A stretch of DNA of 64,000 nt, from assembly GCA_021904315.1 (NCBI GenBank), contig CM038925.1:8496501-8560500 (forward strand). Reading direction: 5' to 3'. This document shows, piece after piece, positions 1 to 10,980 of this stretch. This stretch comes from Sphagnum magellanicum (taxonomy: Eukaryota > Streptophyta > Sphagnopsida > Sphagnales > Sphagnaceae). Within the stretch, counting starts at the first letter, position 1. Each line of letters begins with the position of its first letter. The notes beneath the pieces are model-generated. The model did not search any database and was not told where the DNA came from. It saw only the letters and a list, made by a program, of their open reading frames with translations. The position numbers and the translations under genes were made by a program.

Positions 1-2759
1 CTTGTGCCAACAAGTGATCCACTTCAGCCAACTTCTCTTTCATGTACTTATGCAACGTAGGAAAAATCCTTGATCTCCCACTCATACTTTTGGCATTCTC
101 ATAGAAGTTCTTCCACTCTTCCATGACATTGCTATTATTCAACATGAATGTGGTCAGCTGAATTAACTCTGTAGGTAATAACATACGTGTTTGGATGGCA
201 CCAGTCAAACGGTCTTCCTTCTCTTCTCTTTCCTCCATCCATACATGAGGACATGATGGATCTATAGTGGCCAAGATGTTGGTGTAATAAAACATGCTCT
301 CTGCTGCCAAGTGTCCTGTTGCCATGCTTCCCTCCACTCGTGCATGGTTATGGACATAACCCTTTAATACTGCCATATATCTTTCAAGCCAATACATCTA
401 CCGACAATGCACAGGACCAGCAATGGCTATCTCATCCACAAGGTGAGCTAGTAAATGCACTTGACAATCAAAAAATGATGGAGGGAAGGCCTTTTCCAAC
501 TTGCATACCACCTCTGCTGCTATAACCCTCATTCTTGGAATCTCCTCTACAAATAACTCCTTTGAACATACCCATCTCAATAGATATCCCAATGACCAAA
601 GAACATCTTGTACTTCTACACTGGCTAAGCCTATTATTGCCACATGCAATATGTGCTGCAGTAAACGATGATAGTCATGTGTCTTCAGATACCTTGGCCA
701 CTTGTGGTCATCGTCCCTACCAAAAGCTTTTTGAAGATTAGCTCCATAACCTGCAACAAGGATCCATAAAATTATACAAAATTATTTTAGACATCCAACA
801 AATAGCCGACTATATTTCAAACTCTTTTTCTAGTATAAGGCATACAAATTTAAATATAAATAAAAGCAACAAAGTATTTCTAAATTCAACCCTTGCCATC
901 AAAGTTCAAACCTGTAGGGAATTGCATCTCTCCTATGCGATTTCGAAAGTCTTTTCTTTCTTGTGTAGTAAGTGTCCATGGAGCTGATGGTCATTGCTCA
1001 ATACCTGTGTTAGGATCAACAGTAATCCACACATCAGGATGCCTCTCAAAATCCTCACAGGCCTCCCTAAAGTTACTATGCATCTCTCCATAGAGCTGTT
1101 TTATGATAGCCTTGCCCACATTTCCCTCAATGTGCATGGGGTCCAAGAGATGACGTATTTTCAACTCACCCCAATAGGGCAAGCTGTTGAGTATACCCCA
1201 CCTTGTCAATCCACTACCCTCAAACACCATAGAATCATTTGGGTCAATAACTCTATTGGCCACATCCCTCCAATATGCAAAAGTGGTAGCTTATGGAATA
1301 TCACGCTCATCACCATAAGGCATGTCAAAAGATGAAAATAAAAGTGGGTCTGATCTCATATCATGTCCCAGTGGAAGAAACTTTGTATGGCCAAGGTAAA
1401 CAATTTTGCGAAGGTGGCTTGAGTATTTAGCCATGTCCTCCAAACTTGGGCCACATGTAGAGCAAGCCTTATAGCCTTGAGTTTGCAGCCCACTTACAAA
1501 ACCAAACCCTGATTATAGAAGAGCTAAATATTAGAATAACAAATAATCACAAAACAAAATAATAATAAAAAAATATAGAGGCATGTGCATGATTTCTTAC
1601 CAGGATAATCATGCATTGTCCACATGCAGATTGCCCTCAACTTGAATACACGTGGTATTCCTCCAATGGTCTTCCTCCCATCATATGCCCATACTCCATC
1701 CCACAATGTTTTGAGCTCATCAACCACTAGTGCTAAGTAGGTGTCTAGGTTTTTCACCTTACTTGGCCCTGGGATAATAAGAGAAAGCAACAAAAATCCT
1801 TTTCTCATAGACAACCATGGAGGAAGGTTGTAATTCATGACAACAACTGGCCAAACAGAGGTAGGTCGTCCCTTTCCTCCAAGTGAATGTGGACTAACAC
1901 CATCTGATGCTAACCCCAACCTCACATGCCTAGGGTCACGCTCAAACTCTGGCCATGTTGACTCCACATGCTTGTGAGCAGGAGAGTCAAGCGATAACCT
2001 CATAACACTAGGCTCTGATCGATGTTTTTTATGCCAAACCATTAACTCGGCCAAGTTTGTACATTGATACATGTGCAGCAAGCGAGGAATAATGGGAAAC
2101 CACCTTATTGATTTCCTAGGCACCTTCTCTGTAAGCATGTGAGGATCATATTGAGCCTCTTCACATGTATTGCACTTCGTTAAATGGGCATTGTTCCCAT
2201 GAAATAGCATGCAGTCATTAACACATGCATGGACAATTTGATACTCCATGCCTATGGAGGATAAGATCTTTTTAACCTCCTTCCAAGATCCTGGCAAAAC
2301 ATTTTCCTCAGGCAGCAAGAGGCTATGACAATACTGGAAAATGTCTGACAACATAGTATTGCTTGCCTTGTGTTTTGCTTGGATGTTTAATAACCCCAGT
2401 ATGGCTGCTAAATGGCTTAACCTTGCACCTTGAAAAATAGGTGTTCGAGCATGTGCCTCCGCCTCTTGCCACTGCCGTTGTCCCTGGGCAGTATGTTGAT
2501 GATGTGGAACATCTGCATTGGCTCCTTCATCATGTGGGTTGCCAGACATATCATCAACTATGTCAAGTCCAAACCAGTCAACCATGAAGTCATCCATTGC
2601 TTGTTCTTGGTTTGCAGGTAGTGGTGTTTCCTGAACTGGTTGAGAGACACCTTCATCATGAGCAAACAAGTCATTTGATGAATAATGAGTTAATGAAGAG
2701 TCTGATTTGTGTGGCATGCCCATTTCCCGATATGTTGCTCTCAACCTCCGTGGCAGCAT
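1..2759 (-). pseudogene. CACTA transposase, tnp2 (Transposase_21) type with DUF4218-like C-terminal region; broken
   Basis: The first large exon runs from the ATG at 2757-2759 to a donor at 1599-1600 (G|GTAAG). The intron is 1509-1600, and the next exon resumes in frame from 1508, giving DYPG-FGFVSGLQTQGYKAC, a hallmark of tnp2 proteins. Further on come LLDPMHIEGNVGK (about 1120-1160), then LKTHDYH, SKELF, FPPSFFD, HLVDE and GPV, the order seen in the DUF4218 part of plant En/Spm transposases. In-frame stops lie at 1291-1293 (TAA), 991-993 (TGA) and 398-400 (TAG; the family has Trp here, so TGG to TAG). The C-terminus continues off the window. The usual N-terminal Transpos_assoc zinc-binding region is not seen, so an upstream exon may be missing. 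This enzyme family excises and reinserts CACTA elements. Confidence 0.88.
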
Positions 2760-2926
2760 GTCTTCAAAAGGCCGAATATTCTATGCAATACCAAATCCAG
2801 AAGATCTTAACTATATACCAAGCATAGTTGCATATTACATTATAAATAAAAAATGCCAAAATGCATGTATATAGATATGGTATGTTATGTCTTAAACAAA
2901 GTACATAGTTCAGAAATGGTGGAATC

Positions 2927-4074
2927 TTAACTCCACTCATAATGTGTAAACAACTCATCTCCTAATCTGATGGTCCTAGTAGCTATAACCAGGCACTGGT
3001 CTTCATGATAAGTTTGGCCATATGGTGCTGGAGGAGGTCCCTCAACAAAAACCCACTCACAATTAGCCCTACGCTTAGGATGAGTCCCACTGTACTGTTG
3101 ATGAAACCAGCAATGTTTCCAGAACGTATGGGGTCTCCATCTATCACCCTCACATCACTATGCCTCCTAGTGCTACCAGCAAAGGTGTCCATCTCAAGAG
3201 CAAAGGTCTTCCACTCAGGATTGTTGTGTGAGGATCCTATTCCAATGTCTTCTCTTATAGATAGGCCCACCATAAGGGAACAAAATAGGACCCTCTCTAC
3301 GACATCTAGCTGAATCCTCTACAATGATGTCCTCACAAGCATATACTCCATAGCCATGCCTCTCTCCAAGTGTAGAGGTCTTAACAATCCATCGTCTACC
3401 CCAAACCACAACCTCCTCATCATAGGGCAAACTATCAAGCAACCCAAGAACTACAGGGTTCCATGATTGGATAATATTGGCACATTTGCCAGTGAACTCA
3501 CACATACCCCATCTGCCTTCAATAATAGTCCTAGCATGACCCTCACTTGGACGTTGTGCTTTGGATCGCTGTCTAACGGAGGGCACACGTGGCCTTGCCT
3601 CATGCTGTGACTTATTGGCCTTATGAGAGGTACCAATCCCTATAGCAAATGCCTGCGAAAGTGCATTTCCTATGGCAGCTAAAACCCCTTGTGATAGAAC
3701 ATAGGGTGGTGGTTTCATACGGGAACCCTATTACATTCAAAAAACCACAACAAACCATGGAAGTGAAAATAGTTTCAAAGAGGATTTCATGAAAAATAAC
3801 ATGTATCAAAGAGGAAAAAATGACAATGGTAAATGACACTTACCACATGAGATGAAGAAGCTCCTAGAGTAAGACCACGATGACGCCCAAATCGCTGAAT
3901 GTGTTGAACACAAACATATGACTTTTGTGAAATCTGACCAACACACTTGATGCATTGGCGAAGCTGCCGAGGTGGACCACGAGGAAAATGAGACACCTCT
4001 GCCTGCGTATGAGTTGATGTGCCCTCATTTGAGGAGGATGAGTCACTAGTGGACACAACGAAAGAGGAAGACAT
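2927..4074 (-). pseudogene. SET-domain protein (lysine methyltransferase-like) inside the CACTA element; two frameshifts
   Basis: Exon 1 is 4074-3844 (77 codons, Ser-rich start, a CIKC pair). A 116-bp GT-AG phase-0 intron follows (3843-3728), then exon 2 from 3727 to the TAA at 2927-2929. Exon 2 encodes SET-like blocks in canonical order: HGYGVYACEDI, then PYGGPIY (about 3260-3380), WKTFALEMD, GNIAGFINS (about 3097-3125), then NCEWVFVEG, a VIATRTI stretch and LGDELFTHYEW just before the stop, matching the GEEL..Y end of SET domains. The blocks lie in shifted frames: one shift near 3225-3240 and one near 3088-3096, probably small indels. SET proteins transfer methyl groups from S-adenosylmethionine to lysines; the substrate cannot be inferred. 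The gene sits head-on upstream of the transposase in the same orientation. Captured host gene or long-standing element gene are both possible. Confidence 0.75.
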
Positions 4075-4699
4075 ATCATCTGTCACATTAATACAACACA
4101 AGTGTAAGGCAAAGACCAAATTAGACTTTCAAAAATCATGTCATATAACAATATAAACCCTTGACTACTCATAAATTGAGACAACTTAAACAAAAAAGAA
4201 ATGCATACCTGCATCCAATGTGGGCTCAACAATGCCTATAGGACTGGTTGCTCAAATAATCCCAACACCAATTTCGAAGTAGGGGGCAATACTGTAAAAA
4301 CCCTGTGGCATATGCAAAAAAAAAACAACAAAATGTTAAAGCCAGAATAAATTAAAACTTTGCGAACCCCCCACCATCGCATCCTTCTTCGCACCCAAGC
4401 CCTAAACCCTAAAACTTCCTCTTACATTAACGAAGTCCCCGACTTCGCAACCCTCCAACGTTGCGAAAGTAATAGCATTGCATGGCCTTTGTGATAAAAC
4501 CCGTATCGCAAGTTCCGATGCGAGTTACATCGCAAGCCCTGAATTACCGAAAGTCCCTAAGGTGTAGTGAAACGGAATCCCTTGAAGCTGGTGTAGTGAA
4601 ATCTTTCTGGGGTCCTAGAGTGAAACGACGTCGGAATTTGAATTCATCTGGGCATTGCTCGAGAATTGTCGAAGGAAAGCTTGGGCAGAGCGGATTGCA
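4075..4699. promoter_or_regulatory. Candidate bidirectional promoter region of the CACTA element
   Basis: This non-coding stretch separates the minus-strand SET gene (ATG at 4074) from the plus-strand gene (ATG at 4700). Between about 4355 and 4535 it holds at least seven copies of the element's GCGA/TCGC motif (for example TTTGCGAA, CTTCGCAA, TTGCGAAA, TATCGCAAG). A short sequence GTGTAGTGAAA occurs twice about 35 bp apart (4563, 4592). Divergent promoter use is inferred from layout; no convincing TATA box was assigned. Confidence 0.45.
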
Positions 4700-6505
4700 A
4701 TGGCTGGGACTGGTGGAGGGGGTTTTGGGTCTAGAGGAGGTGACAACAATGAGGAAAGGTTGAGGAAGATGATTGCTGATCACTTGAGAGCTTCAAAGCT
4801 CTCTGCAATCGATACTAGGACACCTGAAGGGTTGGCATCCTTGACAGCCATTTTAAGTCAAGCACTGCAAGCAGGGTTGACTGCTGGGGAAGCACAAAAA
4901 GATGAGGAAGCAAGGAAGGCTGCAGAAGCCAAGGCAACAGAGAAGAAGAGAAAGAGAGATGAAAGAGCAACAATAAGAATTCTCTCACCTAGAACTCTCG
5001 AGAAGAAAAGGAGGAAGGATGAGAGGGATGCCATCAGAAAGGAGAAGCTCGACCTGAAGAAGAAGGAGGAGGAGAGGAAGAAGCTCCTTCTGATAACATT
5101 GGCAGAGGAAGGAATTCCAACTGAGCTGGCATACACTGGGGCGAAAAGCACCATTAGGCACATTGTCTCCACTAACTTTGCACGAGGAATTGAGTGGGGC
5201 ACTCTCTCAAAGGCAGAGCAGAAGAGAATGATAAATCAGGTCAAGGGAACATTTTGAAATGGAGGAGAGTTTAATTCTGGGTGGATTGCAGACAAGATCT
5301 CCAATTCAATGTCTCAAGCATGATACCATGACAGGATGAAGATTCGTGCTCACCTGAGAGACCTGAATGTGTATAGGAACTTGGAGAGGCCGCTTCAGTT
5401 CTCAGAAGACATCTGGAATGCCTTTTACCAGTTTGAGGTGCAGCTGAAAGCAGCAAGGCAGCTGAAGGAGATCACAAAGCAATTAGCCAAGGCCAAGAAG
5501 GCAAGAGAGTTTGGGAGGTCTGACTGTGACCTGAAGGCACTGGAGCTGAAGCTTGCTAAATGCTAATCAGTGGTGGATGAGGTTGGTGATCCACCATTGA
5601 AGTTCCTCAAGGCAGCAGAGCGAGTGAAAATGGTTCCAAACACCACCCACAGGCTAGGGCAAGGTGGCATTCCCGGCCTCAAAGCAGCATTTGTAAGTAC
5701 CCTAAACCCTCTCCTCCATTTCTTTCCTGCAAAGACTCACATGCTTGTGAGTTTCTGTCCAGTCCAACTGGACTTTTTGCGATACCTTTGCAATGCGAAT
5801 TACATCGCAAAGATAGGTATATGGAGTTTTGGCCTTTTGGGTTGTGATAGTAGATGCGATGCGATTTGTTTCGCAAACTACTTTGCAAGTGTTAGTATGC
5901 GAAGGTCTGCACTTCGCAAAAGTGGTCGGAGACTTGAATAGATTCTTTATGCATTTTTTTTACCTGTTGTATTATGGGGATAGTACAAGAGGTACAAAAG
6001 GAAGATCACAGCTGCAGAAATGAATATGGGCCAGGAGCATGGCAAGGAGCATCTTTTTCAACATGTTGATGCACTATTGGTGAGTGGGTTTGGTTGGGAT
6101 TCAATTTCTGTCTGTGTTGAAATTGTTTTCATTTGAATCAAGATTTTCATTGACTAAGCTTTGCATGTTGAAATGCAGGCATCTGAGGGTGAGAGTGAGA
6201 GCTCTGAGGGTAGCAGTGATGAGGAGGATAGAGATGAGGAGGAGAGAGCAGGTAGCACTGCTCCCAGTGTGCTACTTGCTCCGAGTGCTAGCACTAGCAG
6301 TAGACCCAGTTCATTTGCTAGTTGAAATGAAGGTTCTGCAGGGGCCGAAGATAAAGAGAATAGGGAGGAGGAGGAGGAGGAGGAGGAGGAGGGGCAGGAG
6401 GACGATGAAGAGAGGGAGGAGGATGAGCAGCCTCCCCCTCCACCAGAGAACACTAGGAAGAAAGATTCAAGGAAGAAATCCAAGAGGGGAAGGAGGTCTA
6501 GATAG
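4700..6505 (+). pseudogene. Plus-strand CACTA-borne gene: charged coiled-coil-like protein with acidic tail and basic C-terminus; four in-frame stops
   Basis: The likely start is the ATG at 4700 (MAGTGGGGFGS); an upstream in-frame ATG at 4655 is also possible. Exon 1 stays in one frame to 5692, broken only by stops at 5255-5257 (TGA), 5321-5323 (TGA) and 5564-5566 (TAA). GT-AG phase-0 introns at 5693-5983 and 6080-6178 join exons 5984-6079 and 6179-6505, again in frame, with one more TGA at 6323-6325. The protein has a Gly-rich start, a long Lys/Glu/Arg helix rich in KKRKRDE-type runs, a Ser/Glu segment, about nine Glu in a row, a Pro run and a basic end (KKSKRGRRSR) that could be a nuclear signal. 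I do not recognise the family. Position and charge would fit a TNPA-like DNA-binding partner of the transposase, but that is inference. Confidence 0.6.
5775..5935. repeat. Intronic cluster of the CACTA GCGA/TCGC motif
   Basis: Inside intron 1 of the plus-strand gene lie about nine copies of the motif in both orientations (TTTTGCGATA, AATGCGAATT, ATCGCAAAG, GATGCGATTT, TTCGCAAAC, TATGCGAAGG, CTTCGCAAAA). The density resembles the terminal cluster at 6600-7217 although it is over 1 kb from the end of the element. Confidence 0.6.
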
Positions 6506-6599
6506 ACAACTAGATACCCAAGGGTTGCAAACCCTTTTACATTGTAAATTTTGAAATTTTGATATAGATTTTTTTTTTGCGGCCCAAAGTGACCCAAAT

Positions 6600-7217
6600 A
6601 AACCCTGCTTCCAAAATAAGAATACAGTGCCATGCTCTTGCGATACACAGTGCATCTCAAAAAAATTTGCGAGTCATAATTCTTCGCAATACTGCAAAAG
6701 TCAAAAGACCAATAATACCATGTCACAGACATCGTTACACTCTTGGGGGTAAAATCATTCCAGAACACGTTTGCGAAATCTATGATTTTGCAAACTTTTA
6801 GTGACATTCTGAGAATCCCAAAAAGTTTGCGTGGTTTCCGATATAAGATCTAACGCAAACTTGTTGGGATTCTCAAAATGCCGCTAAGGGTTTACGATGG
6901 ACCTTATTTCGGAAACCGATAGACTTTTGAGTCGATTCGCCAAGTCGTTGCGGCGATGGGTTTGTTGCAAATAGTTTCCGATGTAATGTCAATCGCAAAC
7001 GGTATATAGAAGCAGTTACAATCGTAAAAGGTTTGCGATTGTATCAAGTTCGAGAGTTGTGAAGGACTTGCGATTGTACGGGTGCGAATGTTGTAGTATC
7101 ACAAAGGCTTAACAGTTTGCGAGGAGTTATGGTTCACAAATGCGGGTTTTCGGAAACTTCTTTCTTTGTTGTTTGCGATGATATGTGGATCGCAAAATAG
7201 CCCCTATTGTTGTAGTG
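6600..7217. repeat. Subterminal repeats and right terminal inverted repeat of the CACTA element
   Basis: TTTGCGA/TCGCAAA variants recur roughly every 20-50 bp in both orientations (about 6638, 6667, 6682, 6770, 6826, 6853, 6938, 6965, 6993, 7030, 7067, 7118, 7168, 7190). Such arrays are the binding sites of the small En/Spm regulatory protein in known elements. The terminus is the TAGTG at 7213-7217. Confidence 0.8.
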
Positions 7218-7220
7218 ATA

Positions 7221-8589
7221 TGCTGAAAGCTTGTAGGGAGCTTAATTATGAGATATAATTAGAAGAAATAGTCAACTCTAAGAGAAAAAAAAGGCCATGA
7301 AGGAAAAAAATATGGTAATCTAACTAGGGAACTTTTAGTGATCTACCAACAGAACAAAGTTCCAAGGATGCATCCATGATCCATAAGCAAAATGTCTTGA
7401 TTTTGTAATGTGATTTATATTTTTTAGTTGCATTCCAAAATTTGCCATTCAAAAAGTTAAAAATAACTTCAACACTTTTACACAAATAAATAAAAAGTAT
7501 TGAACAAAATTTTCATTAGCCAAATGAGGAAACCTCATGGTGTACATATCTAATAGAAATAAATAAAGGGGATGTGATCTTTACACAATGCATTGGAAGC
7601 AAGCTGAATACATGCATTTTAGCACTTCATCCCAAATCGCAACTTGGCAAGGCGACTGCTATAGATTATTGCTTAAGGCTTGCTTTTTTATCCCCTGTAT
7701 CTACACAACAATTATTCAATTTCTAATCACTGAAAATGGTCATGTTAAATAGGTTAAACATGTCTTGCATTTTGGATGGAAAAAAATAATGTATGGGCGT
7801 GATGACTACTTATTTTGGCTATTGATGAAGACAACAAATGTTTGCTTCAATAGGGGTAATAGATTGAGTAAGTCTATTTTTTTCAATTGGTTCATTGGGC
7901 TTGCAACACTTTTTGCTCCTAGCCTTTGTTGCTAGTGCAATCTTAACCTCATTGCAATGTCATTCTCATTATCACCAAATGAATCCTCCATGTTCCTTTC
8001 CTTTGAACTAGGCCTATGTGGCTTTCCAAGAACTACACCTACGAGTCCGTCCTTAAGGTCCTCCTTGATTTGACCCTATGAAGGAGCTCCAAAGTTGCAA
8101 TTATTGCGAACATGTTCCATAATAGAAGTAAAAATTGTTGTAGCTGGTGTGGCCAAGGTAGGAGCATCAAGTTTGTTCATTAGTGCCATTGTAAAAATTG
8201 ATGTTGTTTTATTTGCATTTGTTGCAACCACAGGAGCCACGTGGGCAAAAGAAGGGAGGGAACTTCTTTGGGGGCTATGGACAATTTCATCATTGAGTAA
8301 ATAATCCTCCATGTTGGATTCTAGAGGATTACCCTCCTTTTCAAATTCTAAAATGACATCTTTCTCACAATTTGATGCCAAACAACTCGGATGAGGCAAT
8401 GACCTAGTAGGAATTCACAACTATTTAATATAAAAATGGTCTAGTATAGTCAACTTGGATCTTGGTCATAACAAGCTTCAATGGTATAATATACATATCA
8501 AAACAATCTATTTTTAATTAACATGTGGATGATCTTAATCAATAAATTTTCAACAAATTTTTTTTTATCTTTCTTGTCTACATTATATT
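7221..8589. other. Unassigned flank with one short ORF remnant
   Basis: No gene is recognised. A 107-codon minus-strand frame (8076-8399) reads as a plausible protein fragment (Ala/Thr/Asn-rich), and weakly coding-like sequence continues past its stop. No family was recognised, so it is left unassigned. Confidence 0.3.
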
Positions 8590-9840
8590 AGTTTCAACTT
8601 CACGTTGGTGAGACCGATATTAATATCCAAGTTTTTCAATTACATGAATATTATTATGTTATAATTGAATAGTAAAAATATTAATCAACTGGCCAATAAT
8701 TGAACCTCTAAAACTTCAAAGGTCTCCACATTCATATCAAATAAATGGTATTAGATGTGAACCCATGACAACTAATATGATGAAAATAAAGAAGGAATAG
8801 GTTGTCACCATGTATGTGTGAACATTTATAGTGGATCAATATGTTTGATAGCCATATTAAGTGCCTAAAGGGTGATAATGGTAACTTGTCTATTCACATA
8901 GATTCATCTTTCTATGTCACCAACAATTTTCATTTGTCCAAATTTAGGAGTTGTAAGACCACCCTAATGATATGGACACATTCCATTAAAATGCCATGGT
9001 TGCAACAATTATTGGTTTCAGAATTAAACGATCTGACATGTCTAAGATTTGAACGGATTTGGCATCATACATGTAACATTTCAATTCAATTCTAGCCTTC
9101 ATCCAGGTCCATCTTCATCTTGACATTATTGAACTTGTTGAAGCTCTTTCCCTTATGTGCGATGATGAACATATGTTTCCATAAAAACGTGTTGATGAAT
9201 AATTTGTGTATACATAGCACCTTGGGTCTTACTCTTGACCTTGTCAAAATGACATTAGACCTCTTTAATATGGTAGGAATTAACAACTTTAATAGCTTAA
9301 ATATAAATGGTCAATAGTCAAGTTCTTGGATTTCAATGGTTTTGATAATATTGATCGTATGTACAAATAGATATAATTTCATTAGTATGTACAAAATAGA
9401 TATTTCATTAGATGATCATGATGAGTAGATTTATAAATTTTTCCCAACAAAAAAATAATATAAATCATTATATTAATATTCAAGTTTAATATATTGGCTT
9501 TTGGACTTCACGTTGGTGAGACTAATAATATTATCCTATGTTTTTAATTATATGAATAATAGACTATAGTTGTCCAATAAAGATAACAAGCTATTAAATT
9601 TTTTAGATCTTGGTATTGTTATTCATATCAATTGTATAAGATCTTTTTAAGGGATGAACTCATGTTGATTAATATGATGTAATTAGACACTGACTTTGAG
9701 TTTAGGTTATTAGCACATTGTATGCATGAACATAATTCTATAATGGATTATGGCTGAAGACCATAAGACTTAGTGCCTAAGTGGTGTTAAATTTGGTTGT
9801 CTGCTCACATAGATTGATCAATCATCACTATCATTAGCAA
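8590..9840. repeat. Two diverged direct copies of a roughly 330-bp repeat (8590-8925 and 9500-9835)
   Basis: Both copies start with CTTCACGTTGGTGAGAC, then share short blocks in the same order: ATGAATA, CATATCAA, GTAT.AGAT, GAAC.CATG, TAATATGATG, a TAGTGCCTAA block and CTC/TTCACATAGATTSATC. About 570 bp of other sequence separates them. They could be old LTRs of a deleted retroelement or two insertions of one family; divergence is too high to decide. Confidence 0.55.
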
Positions 9841-10383
9841 ATCCATAATTTTTTTGGTTAAATTATTAATATCAAAAGTCTTTGTTTTAATAATATTTCA
9901 AATTAATATGTTTTCATGATTTGATTTTTCAAATACTAATTCTAAAATTTTAGACAAAACGAACATATTACTAAATTAGTATGTTTTCATGTCAAATTTC
10001 ATGTTTAATAATATGAAATTTTCAATTGAGATTGACAAAATCTTGTAAATTGAATGGTCAAATGTTTTCATTCCAACTCTTTGCTTTCACAAAATCTTGA
10101 CAATTTTTTGTAAATGCATAATATGTAATCAATGTATTGTATGTATCAATTTCTGCATCCTCAATTTGTGTATGGTTTTGTGTGTGTATATCTTTTAAGC
10201 ATTGTCATAGGCTTTGATTTAAGGTTGGTTATTTTTGAATGTACTTTTGCCAATGAGTTTGTTTGGATCAACATAAGACCATCTTCATGTGTGTGCATGT
10301 GTCAATGTTTGTTTCTACTACATCAAGATCTCTTTTTGTGTCTATCAATCTTGGTCTCATAGTTTGTGTATGATTTCCTTAAT

Positions 10384-10815
10384 GTGTGTGAGATTGCCCC
10401 TACATGTATCAATCACTATCAAGCTAATAGATTGTGTCTATCATTAACAATTCTTTTATACAACCAATCTTTAAATCTATCTCTCTCTTTTTGTGATTGG
10501 CCTTGTTTGTGTACATTCTCATCATTCAATCCATCTATGTTTGTTTGTGATTGAAAATGTTTATCTATTACATTTCCTCTTCTATGTCTTTGTTAGTCTT
10601 TGTTTCATTGTTTATTTACAATTTCCCTAGTGCATTTGTGTGTGAGATTGCCCTTCCATGTATCAAACACTATTAGGCTAGATTGTGTCTGTGATTGGCA
10701 ATTCTTTTGTACAATTAATCTTTCAATCTATATTGGTGTTGCTTGTGTACAATTTCATCATTTAATTCATCTGTATTTGTTTGTAATTGGGCACGTTTCT
10801 CTATCACAAACATTC
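10384..10815. repeat. Imperfect tandem duplication, period about 254 bp
   Basis: GTGTGTGAGATTGCCC occurs at 10384 and again at 10638, followed in both copies by ATGTATCAA.CACTAT, AGATTGTGTCT, CAATTCTTTT and TCATCATT blocks in the same order. The short open frames here are by-products of T/G-rich low-complexity sequence and are not proposed as genes. Confidence 0.6.
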
Positions 10816-10980
10816 AACACATAATTCAAACTCCATCCATAACATCTAAACTAATTCCATTCTTGTGAAACAAGTCTGCCAAGTTTCTTAACAAAAAGAA
10901 TAAAGACAACATCTTAAAAACTAGCAAAATGGTCGCGAACCATCGTAAGTAGTTTAATCCTTCTAAATATGTCAACTGGA

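Larger units (their letters stand above)
1..7217 (-). mobile_element. CACTA (En/Spm) transposon, right portion; left end lies outside the window
   Basis: The right terminus reads TATTGTTGTAGTG, the inverse of a CACTACAACAATA terminal inverted repeat, ending at 7217. The adjacent 7218-7220 (ATA) would be one copy of the usual 3-bp target duplication, but the other copy is off the window. Inside are a tnp2-type transposase, a SET-domain gene and a divergent plus-strand gene, plus many copies of a TTTGCGA/TCGCAAA motif near the terminus, as expected for subterminal transposase-binding repeats. All three genes carry nonsense or frameshift lesions, so this copy is dead. Assignment to CACTA is firm; full length is unknown. 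Confidence 0.88.

Noticed and set aside
4395-4415. CCTAAACCCTAAA telomere-like words
   Set aside because: Only two units, and similar single words occur elsewhere (49026, 59219); no array.
6154-6807. Long minus-strand frame rich in Ser runs
   Set aside because: It is the reverse of the acidic GAG/GAA tract of the plus-strand CACTA gene; poly-Ser arises from reading those triplets backwards.
10132-10824. Three plus-strand open frames rich in Cys, Leu and Phe
   Set aside because: They fall in T/G-rich duplicated sequence with no codon conservation between the two duplicate copies.
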